13,204 nucleotides of DNA from Acinetobacter sp. WCHAc010034 (GCF_001696615.3 NZ_CP032271.1:1-13204), one strand, 5' to 3'. Numbered from the stretch's first letter, positions 1 through 6,816 are shown. Notes: generated from the letters alone by a model not told the origin. Program-made: numbers and translations.

Positions 1-954
1 ATGAGAGAATTAGTTGTAAAAGACAATGCCTTAATCAATGCAAGCTATAATTTGGATTTAGTAGAACAACGTTTAATCTTATTGGCGATTGTTGAAGCAA
101 GAGAAAGTGGCAAAGGGATTAATGCTAATGATCCCCTTGAAGTACATGCAGAAGGTTATATCAATCAATTTGGCGTACACCGCAATACTGCTTATCAAGC
201 CTTAAAAGATGCCTGTAATGATTTATTCGCAAGACAATTCAGTTATCAGAAAATAAATGAAAGAGGGAATATTGAGAATTATAGATCCCGTTGGGTTAGT
301 GAAATTGGATATGTAGATAATGAAGCCGTGGTTAAGCTTATTTTTGCCCCAGCAATAGTCCCATTAATTACACGCTTAGAAGAACACTTCACTAAATACG
401 AATTACAGCAAGTTAGTAATCTCAGCAGTGCTTATGCTGTGCGTCTATATGAGCTATTGATTGCATGGAGAAGTATCGGCTCTACTCCAGTTATAGAGCT
501 AAGTGATTTCCGACAACGAATTGGTGTGCTTGATACAGAGTACAAGCGCATGGAGCGCTTTAAAACGAGTGTACTAGAGCTTGCTCTTAAACAAATTAAC
601 GAACATACAGATATCACTGTAAAGTATGAACAGCATAAAAAAGGGCGCTCAATTTACGGATTTTCATTCACATTTAAACAAAAGAAAGTGGATGCTCCGT
701 CTGTAGGAAATAAAGACCCAAACACAATAGATCTATTTTCAAAATTATCAGACTCTCAACGCTATTTGTTTGCTAACAAACTTTCTGAACTCCCTGAAAT
801 GGGAAAATATTCCCAGGGCACAGAAAGCTATCAGCAATTTTCCATTCGCATTGCCGAAATGCTGCAAGATCCCGAACGCTTTAAAGAACTATACCCATAC
901 TTAAAAAAAGTGGGATATATGCCATCCAATAAAAAGGACACAGTAAATGGCTAA
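1..954 (+). CDS. repB: Rep_3-family plasmid replication initiator RepB
   Basis: This protein initiates plasmid replication by binding the iterons that lie just upstream across the circular junction and opening the origin. It has 317 residues, a normal length for Acinetobacter Rep_3 proteins. The N-terminus (LVVKDNALINASYNLDLVEQ, residues 4-23) is the conserved start of the first winged-helix domain, and a second winged-helix region follows at roughly residues 130-225. The ATG is the first base of the window; upstream across the junction there is only a weak GGTG-like ribosome site. A 19-bp-arm inverted repeat at 13153-13202 ends two bases before the ATG and probably serves RepB autorepression. 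The gene overlaps the next one by 8 bp, so the two are likely cotranscribed. Family assignment is from recognisable motifs and context; no search was run. Confidence 0.93.
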   Translation: MRELVVKDNALINASYNLDLVEQRLILLAIVEARESGKGINANDPLEVHAEGYINQFGVHRNTAYQALKDACNDLFARQFSYQKINERGNIENYRSRWVSEIGYVDNEAVVKLIFAPAIVPLITRLEEHFTKYELQQVSNLSSAYAVRLYELLIAWRSIGSTPVIELSDFRQRIGVLDTEYKRMERFKTSVLELALKQINEHTDITVKYEQHKKGRSIYGFSFTFKQKKVDAPSVGNKDPNTIDLFSKLSDSQRYLFANKLSELPEMGKYSQGTESYQQFSIRIAEMLQDPERFKELYPYLKKVGYMPSNKKDTVNG

Positions 955-1522
955 GTTATCGTTAAGTGAAGTATCTAAACAATTTCACGTTGATAGATCG
1001 ACCATTTACAGAGCTGTACGCAATGGACGCTTATCACGCTCCAGTAATGGCCAGTTTGATCTTTCTGAAGTCATTCGATGCTTTGGAGAACCAGCACAAG
1101 CATCTCAGCAAAAAGTTACACCTAAGCAAGAAAGTGATGCCTCCACACAAAAACTCATCACTCATTTAGAGAATGAAGTTAAAAAATACCAGGAGCGCGA
1201 AGAACGTTTGATGCAGCAAATTGACCGCATGCAAACCCTCATTGAGTTAAAAAGTGTTGCACCTGCTACAGCAGTGCCACAACAAGATGCCACGGCATGC
1301 GACACATCAATGCCACGGCATGCGACAAGTAATCAAATAAATGAAAATAAAGAATATTTATATAAAAATATGACAGAAAATGTGGCAGTGCCACAACAAG
1401 ATGCCACGGCATGCGACACATCAACGCCACAGCATGCCACGCTGCAAAATGTGGCAATGCCACAGTCTAAAAAACGCGGTTTATTTGGACGGGTATTCAG
1501 CGCAGTCTTTAACGAAAATTGA
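947..1522 (+). CDS. Plasmid replication-accessory DNA-binding protein (RepA-like, N-terminal HTH)
   Basis: This 191-residue protein starts inside the end of repB (8-bp overlap), preceded by an AAGGA ribosome site at about 934-938. This is the position of the 'RepA / DNA-binding replication protein' found beside repB in many Acinetobacter plasmids. Residues 3-46 form an excisionase/MerR-like helix-turn-helix (SEVSKQFHVDRSTIYRAV). Residues 60-100 are charged and likely form a coiled coil (HLENEVKKYQEREERLMQQI). The C-terminal part is low complexity and carries two copies of a repeat (VPQQDATACDTS...P.HAT), encoded by an exact 40-bp direct repeat at 1271-1310 and 1385-1424, before a basic tail (KKRGLFGRVFSAVF). 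It is not usually essential for replication; a role in copy control or stability is inferred from position. Confidence 0.8.
   Translation: MAKLSLSEVSKQFHVDRSTIYRAVRNGRLSRSSNGQFDLSEVIRCFGEPAQASQQKVTPKQESDASTQKLITHLENEVKKYQEREERLMQQIDRMQTLIELKSVAPATAVPQQDATACDTSMPRHATSNQINENKEYLYKNMTENVAVPQQDATACDTSTPQHATLQNVAMPQSKKRGLFGRVFSAVFNEN
1271..1424 (+). repeat. 40-bp direct repeat pair with TGCCAC/GTGGCA motifs inside the accessory gene
   Basis: Bases 1271-1310 recur exactly at 1385-1424, 114 bp later and in frame (38 codons). The stretch 1271-1463 is dense in TGCCAC and GGCATGC words. It contains two near-identical 13-bp palindromes, GTGGCAGTGCCAC at 1382-1394 and GTGGCAATGCCAC at 1451-1463. At protein level the repeat gives AVPQQDATACDTS twice. 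It may be a coding repeat or may double as a DNA-level protein-binding or recombination element. Confidence 0.8.
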
Positions 1523-1545
1523 GCCTTCCAAGAAGGAGATCCAGC

Positions 1546-1689
1546 GTGAAAAAACTGAAAGAAGTTTTACAAGGCATTGCCTTTCTGCTTGCCGGTATTC
1601 CCATCATGATCATTGCCAGCATCATGGATCAAAAAGCCTTCAAAAAAGAACGGGAACAGCGCCAGAAAGCCCAAGAGCAAAGCAAGTGA
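1546..1689 (+). CDS. Small membrane peptide, 47 residues, unknown function
   Basis: A GTG start at 1546 is preceded by a strong AAGGAG ribosome site at 1533-1538 (7-base spacing). The frame runs 47 codons to TGA at 1687-1689. The peptide has a short basic N-terminus (KKLKEVLQG), one hydrophobic membrane helix at about residues 10-26 (IAFLLAGIPIMIIASIM), and a highly charged Lys/Glu/Gln tail (KKEREQRQKAQEQSK), so one transmembrane segment with a cytoplasmic tail is expected. It lies 23 bp after the replication-accessory gene and 70 bp before a terminator, so it is probably the last gene of the rep operon. The function is not recognised. Confidence 0.65.
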   Translation: MKKLKEVLQGIAFLLAGIPIMIIASIMDQKAFKKEREQRQKAQEQSK

Positions 1690-1761
1690 TTGTGCAGTGA
1701 GATTTATCAATCCAGGCTCAAATTGCTGATAAAATAGGCATATTGGATGAATGATCCACTA

Positions 1762-1791
1762 AAAAGCCCGGTTTGTGCAAACCGGGCTTTT
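1762..1791 (+). terminator. Rho-independent terminator of the rep operon
   Basis: A perfect 13-bp stem (AAAAGCCCGGTTT at 1762-1774, AAACCGGGCTTTT at 1779-1791) has a 4-base loop and a terminal T run. It closes the repB / accessory gene / 47-residue peptide transcript just before the first pdif site. The A/T flanks make it usable in both directions. Confidence 0.9.
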
Positions 1792-1834
1792 CAGCGGATC
1801 TCAAGATCTTGATTTAATTAAAATTATTGAGAGC

Positions 1835-1862
1835 ATTTCGCATAACGTGCATTATGTTAATT
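1835..1862 (+). other. pdif site 1 (XerC|XerD orientation)
   Basis: Arm ATTTCGCATAA (XerC), 6-bp spacer CGTGCA, arm TTATGTTAATT (XerD) gives the 28-bp layout of Acinetobacter plasmid dif sites. It marks the boundary between the rep backbone and the Abi_2/DUF4145 cassette, whose other edge is the oppositely oriented site at 4029. Confidence 0.92.
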
Positions 1863-1892
1863 TTAGAAAAACTAAACTTTTAAGTAGATGAG

Positions 1893-1918
1893 TACTAAAT
1901 TTAATATTTAATTTAGTA
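1893..1918. promoter_or_regulatory. Palindrome upstream of the Abi_2 gene (possible operator)
   Basis: Arms TACTAAATT (1893-1901) and AATTTAGTA (1910-1918) flank an AT centre, giving a near-perfect 26-bp palindrome. It lies 8 bp before a TTGACA -35-like element, which suggests a repressor-binding site, but AT-rich palindromes also arise by chance. Confidence 0.35.
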
Positions 1919-1926
1919 TCATTCTC

Positions 1927-1956
1927 TTGACATAAGCAATCTACATTCTTTACATT
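1927..1956 (+). promoter_or_regulatory. Candidate promoter of the Abi_2 gene
   Basis: A perfect -35 TTGACA (1927-1932) is followed after 18 bp by TACATT (1951-1956), a weak -10. A transcript from here would have a ~75-base leader before the ATG at 2035, including a small hairpin (ATCATA/TATGAT, about 1983-2001). Confidence 0.4.
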
Positions 1957-2034
1957 AGTTCTAACGACGCCTGTAATGGAGATCATAATAATTTTATGAT
2001 ATACATTATGGGCTTTTCTATTTTTATTAACTAG

Positions 2035-3000
2035 ATGAATACTTTACAAGAATATTGCAAACCATATATATCACCCCAAAAATTAGTTTTAGATTATTTA
2101 ATATCTAAAAAAGGGCTAGCTATTCAAGATAATGAAATTGAATTTGCTGAACAGGCTCTATCTCAAATTAATTGGTATCATCTAAAAATTTACTTCTACC
2201 CATTCATTGAGGATTTAACTGCTGAGGAAGAACGATATAAACCTCAAACAAATTTTCGTAATGGATGGGACATTTATTTATTAGATGATGAGTTAAGAAA
2301 AATTGTAATTAAGCACACACTAAAAATAGAGTTGATTGTTAAAAGCCATATAGATCAGGCAATTACTGAGTTTACAGAAGATCCTTTTTGGTACCTCAAT
2401 GATGATTACTTTATAAAAAATAAACAGCCTTATTATGAAAGAAACAAGGTTCTGGGTAGTATGAATAGCTCAGATGCAGAGTTTACAAAACATTTCCAAA
2501 AAAACTATAAAAGTCCTTATAAATCATATAGATCACTTCCTCCATTTTGGATAGCTATGGAAGTAATTACTTTTGATCAGTTTTTAAAAATTATAGAAAA
2601 AGTGAATCCCCAAATTTTTGAAAAAAGGGGAGAAAATGCTTTAGACAAATGTGCAATGAAATTAGGTGCAGAAAATTTCAAACAGCTAAAAAGTTGGCTA
2701 GAAGTTATAAAAGATATCCGAAATAAAGGGTGTCATAATAGTCGATTATGGAACGCTAATCATATGATCCCGAAGGGACTTGATATACATTCACAGCCAA
2801 TAGAAAGTTTGTCTAAACCTCATAAAATATATTTAGTTACGTTAGCCATATTTTTAATGACTAAAAATTCTGTTGCGATTGATAAGAATATTAAAGAAGA
2901 ATTAGAAGAGCTTTTTGAAGCTTATGGAAGCAAGATCAATGATCTAGAGAAACAAATGGGCTTCCCTGAAAGTTGGGCTACAAAGGCTATATGGACTTAA
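2035..3000 (+). CDS. Abi_2 / AbiD-AbiF family abortive infection protein
   Basis: This 321-residue protein is of the length and pattern of Abi_2 (AbiD/AbiF-like) proteins, linked in Lactococcus and elsewhere to abortive phage infection and built on a HEPN-type RNase fold. Typical features are the N-terminal segment that opens with a Gln-Lys-Leu helix start (SPQKLVLDYLISKKGLAI, residues 13-30), the helix with YHLKIYFYPF (48-57), the LPPFWIAMEVITF segment (168-180) and a Rx4H motif, RNKGCH, at residues 229-234, matching the HEPN catalytic signature. The start is fixed by an in-frame TAG directly before the ATG; no clear Shine-Dalgarno is visible, so translation may be weak or controlled. It shares the cassette with a convergent DUF4145 gene. 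The anti-phage role is inferred from the family. Confidence 0.82.
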   Translation: MNTLQEYCKPYISPQKLVLDYLISKKGLAIQDNEIEFAEQALSQINWYHLKIYFYPFIEDLTAEEERYKPQTNFRNGWDIYLLDDELRKIVIKHTLKIELIVKSHIDQAITEFTEDPFWYLNDDYFIKNKQPYYERNKVLGSMNSSDAEFTKHFQKNYKSPYKSYRSLPPFWIAMEVITFDQFLKIIEKVNPQIFEKRGENALDKCAMKLGAENFKQLKSWLEVIKDIRNKGCHNSRLWNANHMIPKGLDIHSQPIESLSKPHKIYLVTLAIFLMTKNSVAIDKNIKEELEELFEAYGSKINDLEKQMGFPESWATKAIWT

Positions 3001-3007
3001 TGAACCA

Positions 3008-3225
3008 GAATCTCTCCCCATATACCATCTGTTATCGTTTCGGGTATGAGCGTTTGTGTTTTACCACATCTTCCCATGCACCTAGACGATAGCGACGATA
3101 TGATCGGACGTTGACTAATTTCTCAGACATTGTCTATCTCCTATCTAATAAAGTCAGTTTTGGGAACTGACACCCATGCTTAGCTAAAAATATGCTTATA
3201 CAATGGGTAAGAATTGGAGAGATTC
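3008..3225. repeat. 10-bp inverted repeats bracketing the 32-codon mini-gene
   Basis: GAATCTCTCC at 3008-3017 is repeated inverted as GGAGAGATTC at 3216-3225. They bracket a 218-bp unit containing the mini-gene at 3032-3130 and a 7-bp-stem hairpin (GTCAGTT 3153-3159, AACTGAC 3165-3171). The layout resembles a miniature mobile unit, but no target-site duplication is visible. Confidence 0.4.
3032..3130 (-). CDS. Small basic protein, 32 residues, unknown function
   Basis: The minus-strand frame opens with ATG at 3130-3128, 5 bases after an AGGAG ribosome site (3138-3142), and runs 32 codons to TAA. The product is strongly basic with several aromatic residues, including RSYRRYRLGAWEDV and a tail KHKRSYPKR. 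The good ribosome site and skewed, non-random composition argue for a real gene. It lies downstream of and on the same strand as the DUF4145 gene, and tail-to-tail with the Abi_2 gene. I cannot name a family; nucleic-acid binding is only a guess from charge. Confidence 0.5.
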   Translation of the reverse strand: MSEKLVNVRSYRRYRLGAWEDVVKHKRSYPKR

Positions 3226-3264
3226 CTTGAAGGGAATTATATCTAACTATCTATTTTTTTAAAG

Positions 3265-3963
3265 TTAATATTCTACTTTTTTTAAATGATCTTTAGATGC
3301 TTTTAACTCTTTAATCTTTTTTAGCCTTTCCTTTCTTTTATGGGCAGCTATATACCACTCATCAAATAACATTTCTAATAGGCTTATTAGAAGTTGAGCT
3401 TCATCTGGTTCAACATCAACAATAATATTGATATCTTTTTCCATATGAGCACCAATATTTCCTAGTGATCGAATAGAATCAATAGCTTCCCAAACTTCTG
3501 GTTCTATTTTATTTTCAATAGCTTTTATTTCTTCGAATAGATTTTTTTCTTTTACATTCCAAAAATCCCTTATCATTCCTTGAAGGCATCTTCTGGCTAA
3601 TGTTGCAGAGGCCTTTGGACTTAGGTCCTTAATTAAACAAGCTTCTTCATAATCATTAATAATTACTTCTGGAATGATGGCTGTTGAATATGTTTTTGAA
3701 CTGCTTTGTGGTAATAGATTCCAGGTTTTTTCTGGCTTTTCTTCGGGGGTATAATCGTATGTAGTAGCACTTTTAAAGAGTAGCGCTTTCGCTGATATTT
3801 CTTTGCATTCAGGATTCGGACAGACAACAATTATTGTATTCACCCCTACAAGACGATCATATTTATTATTGAGCCTAAATCTATGAGTACTATCACTATA
3901 ATTTTCGCTAGTTACTGTACAAGTATGATTACAATAAGGACATTTCCAAGGAAAAGAAGACAT
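3265..3963 (-). CDS. DUF4145 domain protein with N-terminal zinc ribbon
   Basis: This 232-residue protein has an AGGAAG ribosome site just upstream of its ATG at 3963. Its N-terminus has a likely zinc ribbon, C8-x2-C11 paired with C48-x4-C53. Residues ~103-180 match DUF4145: an acidic helix (NDYEEACLIKDL), the ASATLARRCLQGMIRDF helix (118-134) and RSLGNIGAH (165-173). DUF4145 is HEPN-related and often sits beside restriction or other defence genes. It converges with the Abi_2 gene and shares its pdif cassette, so a joint defence role is plausible but not shown. It could act as a nucleic-acid-binding partner, a nuclease or an antitoxin-like regulator. Confidence 0.75.
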   Translation of the reverse strand: MSSFPWKCPYCNHTCTVTSENYSDSTHRFRLNNKYDRLVGVNTIIVVCPNPECKEISAKALLFKSATTYDYTPEEKPEKTWNLLPQSSSKTYSTAIIPEVIINDYEEACLIKDLSPKASATLARRCLQGMIRDFWNVKEKNLFEEIKAIENKIEPEVWEAIDSIRSLGNIGAHMEKDINIIVDVEPDEAQLLISLLEMLFDEWYIAAHKRKERLKKIKELKASKDHLKKVEY

Positions 3964-4028
3964 ATTACTTCCTATAAATTGAATTAGATTTTACTATGAA
4001 TATTTGAATAATATAAGTTTATACAGTT

Positions 4029-4056
4029 ATTTAACATAAAATCTCTTATGCGAAAT
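4029..4056 (-). other. pdif site 2 (XerD|XerC on the plus strand)
   Basis: On the minus strand it reads ATTTCGCATAA (XerC), spacer GAGATT, TTATGTTAAAT (XerD). It separates the Abi_2/DUF4145 cassette from the Fic cassette and is inverted relative to both neighbouring sites (1835 and 5751). Confidence 0.9.
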
Positions 4057-4093
4057 TCGACTGTAAGCCCAAAGTAGAAATGTCCTAGATAAA

Positions 4094-4139
4094 GTGAGCT
4101 GATTAATCATTTTATTCGGCTCACAATATGAGCCGAATA
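4094..4139 (+). promoter_or_regulatory. Competing inverted repeats over the fic start codon
   Basis: An 11-bp perfect stem (4113-4123 with 4129-4139, core ATTCGGCTCA / TGAGCCGAAT) surrounds the ATG at 4128-4130. An upstream GTGAGC (4094-4099) can instead pair with GCTCAC (4119-4124), which would break the first hairpin. No Shine-Dalgarno is visible. This could be an operator with TGAGC half-sites or a translational switch. Confidence 0.5.
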
Positions 4140-5303
4140 GATGCTATATTTAACTCATCTGAAATTTTAGATGAGCGATTGAAAATGCAGGAATGGATCT
4201 GGCAAGCTGAAAACTGGACAAATTTTACATGGCTAGATTCAATTATCTTGCCTAAAACCAGACAGATACATCAAAAAATAGGGATTCTTCTTGGGCAAAG
4301 TCAGCATGATTTAGCAAAAGAACAGTTCACCCTAGATACTCTGCTTGCCAATCTTGTTGCCTCATCTGCAATTGAAAACGAAACTATCAATGTTTTTTCA
4401 TTGCGATCATCTCTAGCTCAACGTTTAGGTGTCACACTTGAACAGCCTTATCCCAGCTCAGATCGATCAGAAGGTTTAGCTAATATCATGCTAGATGCGC
4501 TTAATGATGTTAAGCAACCACTGACTGTTGAGCGTCTCATGCAATGGCATCGTTGGCTTTTCAATGACCCAGATTGGACAATGCAACGTTTACGCATTGG
4601 TCAACTTCGAGGATCAGAGCCTATGCAGGTCGTTTCAGGTCGATTGGATTACCCTAAAGTACATTTTGAAGCACCGCCAAGAGAAGGCTTAGAAGAACGC
4701 TTAAACACCTTCATAGCGTGGTTTAATCAGAGTCTGAATGATTCATTGCTTGATCCTCTATTACGTGCAGGCATTACCCATTTATGGTTTGTTACCCTAC
4801 ATCCTTTTGATGATGGTAATGGACGTATTACACGTACACTTACAGACCTTGCTTTAGCTCAAATGGATGAACAAAGCATCCGTTTATATGCAATGTCTAC
4901 TGCGATATTGAATAAACGTAAAAGTTACTATGAAATATTAGAACAAACCCAAAAAAATGATTCTGATATCACAGATTGGCTAGTTTGGTTTTTAGATACA
5001 TTGAATGATAGCCTTGAAAAAACCTTAGCACAGATCAATCGAATATTATTTAAAAGCCAGTTTTGGCATAAATATTCAAATTTAGCCCTGAGTGAAGAAC
5101 AACGCAAAGTCCTAAATCGTTTATTAGACGGTGGAGAAAATGGCTTTGAACATGGTATTAGTGCTTCACAATATCAAAAGGTTGCTAAAACAAGTAAGGC
5201 GACAGCTACTCGTCATTTATCCGACTTACTTGAGAAAGAATGTATCGTCAAATTGGAAGGTGGTGGACGTAATACACGCTACCAGATCAATACTCAGTTA
5301 TAG
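4128..5303 (+). CDS. Fic family protein (DUF4172 + Fic domain + C-terminal winged helix)
   Basis: Fic enzymes usually transfer AMP from ATP to Ser/Thr/Tyr of target proteins. The catalytic motif HPFDDGNGR is intact at residues 225-233, with a following Arg at 236. An N-terminal inhibitory motif S79-AI-E83-N84 (SxxxEN) indicates a class II Fic protein that blocks its own ATP site until relieved. Residues ~20-100 form the DUF4172-type N-terminal domain, and the flap is near 164-180 (EPMQVVSG). The C-terminal ~65 residues (YQKVAKTSKATATRHLSDLLEKE) look like a winged-helix DNA-binding domain. The ATG at 4128 gives 391 residues; Met20 (4185) is an alternative start. It is the only gene in its pdif cassette and is followed at once by a terminator. 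Targets are unknown. Confidence 0.88.
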   Translation: MSRIDAIFNSSEILDERLKMQEWIWQAENWTNFTWLDSIILPKTRQIHQKIGILLGQSQHDLAKEQFTLDTLLANLVASSAIENETINVFSLRSSLAQRLGVTLEQPYPSSDRSEGLANIMLDALNDVKQPLTVERLMQWHRWLFNDPDWTMQRLRIGQLRGSEPMQVVSGRLDYPKVHFEAPPREGLEERLNTFIAWFNQSLNDSLLDPLLRAGITHLWFVTLHPFDDGNGRITRTLTDLALAQMDEQSIRLYAMSTAILNKRKSYYEILEQTQKNDSDITDWLVWFLDTLNDSLEKTLAQINRILFKSQFWHKYSNLALSEEQRKVLNRLLDGGENGFEHGISASQYQKVAKTSKATATRHLSDLLEKECIVKLEGGGRNTRYQINTQL

Positions 5304-5317
5304 ATATTTAAGCAATA

Positions 5318-5346
5318 AAAAACCCCGGCATCCTGCCGGGGTTTTT
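5318..5346 (+). terminator. Rho-independent terminator after fic
   Basis: A 13-bp perfect stem (AAAAACCCCGGCA 5318-5330, TGCCGGGGTTTTT 5334-5346) with a 3-base loop and terminal T5 lies 14 bp after the fic stop codon. Confidence 0.92.
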
Positions 5347-5655
5347 CGTATTGGTTCGCTCGGTATAACTCCTGTCGTACCTTACAGTCCTTGTGCGTAT
5401 CGTTGTTCTTATTATTGTCTGGAACTTCCTGTTCTCCATGTCCCCATGATATGAAATTGCAGCCAGGCCGCATAGGCGCAAAGGGCCGTAATTGCTGTGA
5501 GCATATGCGTACAAGGCCGGCTAAAAACTGTCCTCTTTTTATCCGCAGAAATTGGGGATAATTTTCTCCCTGGGAAGGACGGGAACACTGAAAAAAGTTC
5601 CAACTTGATTAAAAAATAATCAAATTTATTGGCAATAACTATCAAAACTGTTCAT
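5347..5655. other. Non-coding stretch with foreign-looking composition
   Basis: About 300 bases between the fic terminator and the next hairpin hold no convincing gene. Bases ~5347-5590 are richer in G+C than the surrounding cassettes. A minus-strand frame (5645-5412, 77 codons) contains a hydrophobic run (MLTAITALCAYAAWLQFHIM) but lacks a clear ribosome site, so it is probably a remnant of an unidentified insertion. Confidence 0.35.
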
Positions 5656-5688
5656 AAAAAAGCCGACTTATTTCATAGCCGGATTTTT
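5656..5688. terminator. Imperfect terminator-like hairpin before pdif site 3
   Basis: An A-run, CCGaCT stem half, short loop, AGcCGG stem half and T-run (AAAAAAGCCG ... CCGGATTTTT) fold into an imperfect hairpin with T-tracts usable on either strand. It could stop transcripts entering from either side. The 16-bp palindrome GTTAAAAATTTTTAAC follows at 5705-5720. Confidence 0.4.
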
Positions 5689-5750
5689 GCTATCTTTCAG
5701 GTCGGTTAAAAATTTTTAACTTGTTGAAAAACAAAATCTTTTTGTATTGC

Positions 5751-5778
5751 GTTTCGTATAACGCCCATTATGTTAAAT
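5751..5778 (+). other. pdif site 3 (XerC|XerD orientation)
   Basis: Arm GTTTCGTATAA (XerC, first base differs from the usual A), spacer CGCCCA, arm TTATGTTAAAT (XerD). It is the left edge of the formaldehyde cassette; the truncated NDH-2-like gene ends about 30-45 bp to its right. Confidence 0.9.
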
Positions 5779-5807
5779 AGAATGTAAATTAAGCTAAAAT
5801 TATGTTT

Positions 5808-5957
5808 TTAATGTAGACAAACCAAGAGCTGGAATAGGTGATAGTTGCGTCGATCGATGATCGTTATATTGATATCAGCGCCGGATAAGCCATTGACAGC
5901 GTCTAACCCACCGCAGCCTGCGCCGACAACAACATGATGCCGTTTGTCAGAGGCCAT
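5808..5957 (-). pseudogene. 5' fragment of an NDH-2-like NAD(P)/FAD-dependent oxidoreductase
   Basis: The minus-strand frame opens at ATG 5957-5955, 25 bp after the S-formylglutathione hydrolase stop, and ends after 49 codons. Residues 7-43 match the start of type II NADH dehydrogenase-like flavoproteins: HHVVVGAGCGGLDAV is the FAD-binding GxGxxG strand-turn-helix, followed by INITIIDRRNYHLFQ. A full-length enzyme is ~400 residues; here the similarity stops after LFQ (around 5825) and the frame ends at a stop near pdif site 3. The gene was evidently the last of the formaldehyde operon and was cut when the segment was joined to the pdif boundary. One Gly-to-Cys change in the nucleotide-binding loop (GAGCGG) is also visible. 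It should be inactive. Confidence 0.75.
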
Positions 5958-5982
5958 TTTTATTATCAGGGTCTCCTAATGT

Positions 5983-6816
5983 TCAGCGATTCAATGCGGC
6001 CGCATGGTGGGCCATGTGTTCGCTCAAGTAGGTCGAAATAAAGTAGTAGCTATGGTCATGACCAGGCCGCAGATTAAGCGTCAGCGGGTGGCCCACCTGT
6101 TCACACGCTGTACGCAACAGTTGCGGTCGAAGCTGGTGCTCAAGAAATTCATCGCTCAGTCCTTGATCGACAAGCAGCGGTAAGCGTTCTTGCGCCACGT
6201 GGATAAGCTCGACCGTGTCATATTGCTTCCATGCGTCCAGATTTTTTTCGCCCAAGTAAGCCGCCAGGGCCTTCTGTCCCCATGGAACTTGCGTAGGCGC
6301 CACGATAGGCGAGAACGCCGAGACACTTGCGTAGCGACCGGGGTTGCGAAGAGCAATAACCAGAGCGCCATGACCGCCCATGGAGTGCCCACTGATGCTG
6401 CGTCTTGACGACGCGGGGAAGTTCGCTTCGATCAGCGCTGGTAATTCGTCGACCACATAGGAATACATCTGATAGTGATCGCTCCAAGGTAGCTCTGTGG
6501 CGTCTACATAGAAACCCGCACCTTGACCGAGATCATAGGCAGCATCGTCTGCAACGCTTTCTCCGCGCGGGCTGGTATCTGGGGCTACGACAATGATTCC
6601 GTGCTCCGCTGCATACCGCTGCACCGAAGCCTTAGTGATGAAGTTCTGTTCGGTACAGGTCAGACCTGAGAGCCAGTACAGAACTGGGAGCTTTTCATGC
6701 TCAGCCTGAGGCGGAAGATAGATTCCAAACCTCATCATGCAGCCAAGCACTGTTGACTCATGCTGAAAAACGTCCTGCCAACCCTCGAAGCTGGCGTGAT
6801 GTTCAATGCGTTCCAC
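5983..6816 (-). CDS. fghA: S-formylglutathione hydrolase (FrmB/FghA)
   Basis: This cytoplasmic esterase splits S-formylglutathione into formate and glutathione, the second step of glutathione-dependent formaldehyde detoxification. I chose the GTG at 6816 (277 residues): it follows an AAGGAGAAA ribosome site by ~7 bases and aligns with the usual N-terminus (VERIEHHASFEGWQDVF). An ATG at 6858 in the same frame would add 14 residues absent from the family. The catalytic triad is visible: Ser145 in GHSMGG, Asp222 in GLSDEF and His255 in GHDHSYYF. Other family hallmarks are LPVLYWLSGLTC (43-54), APDTSPRG (78-85) and YDLGQGAGFYVDAT. The gene lies ~470 bp downstream of the VOC gene on the same strand; it is GC-rich relative to the backbone. 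Confidence 0.95.
   Translation of the reverse strand: MERIEHHASFEGWQDVFQHESTVLGCMMRFGIYLPPQAEHEKLPVLYWLSGLTCTEQNFITKASVQRYAAEHGIIVVAPDTSPRGESVADDAAYDLGQGAGFYVDATELPWSDHYQMYSYVVDELPALIEANFPASSRRSISGHSMGGHGALVIALRNPGRYASVSAFSPIVAPTQVPWGQKALAAYLGEKNLDAWKQYDTVELIHVAQERLPLLVDQGLSDEFLEHQLRPQLLRTACEQVGHPLTLNLRPGHDHSYYFISTYLSEHMAHHAAALNR

Noticed and set aside
1266..1463. Minus-strand 65-codon frame antisense to the replication-accessory gene
   Set aside because: It is the reverse reading of the TGCCAC repeats; no ribosome site and the plus-strand gene explains the region.
5412..5645. 77-codon minus-strand frame with a hydrophobic segment
   Set aside because: No convincing ribosome site or family; treated as part of an unidentified remnant.
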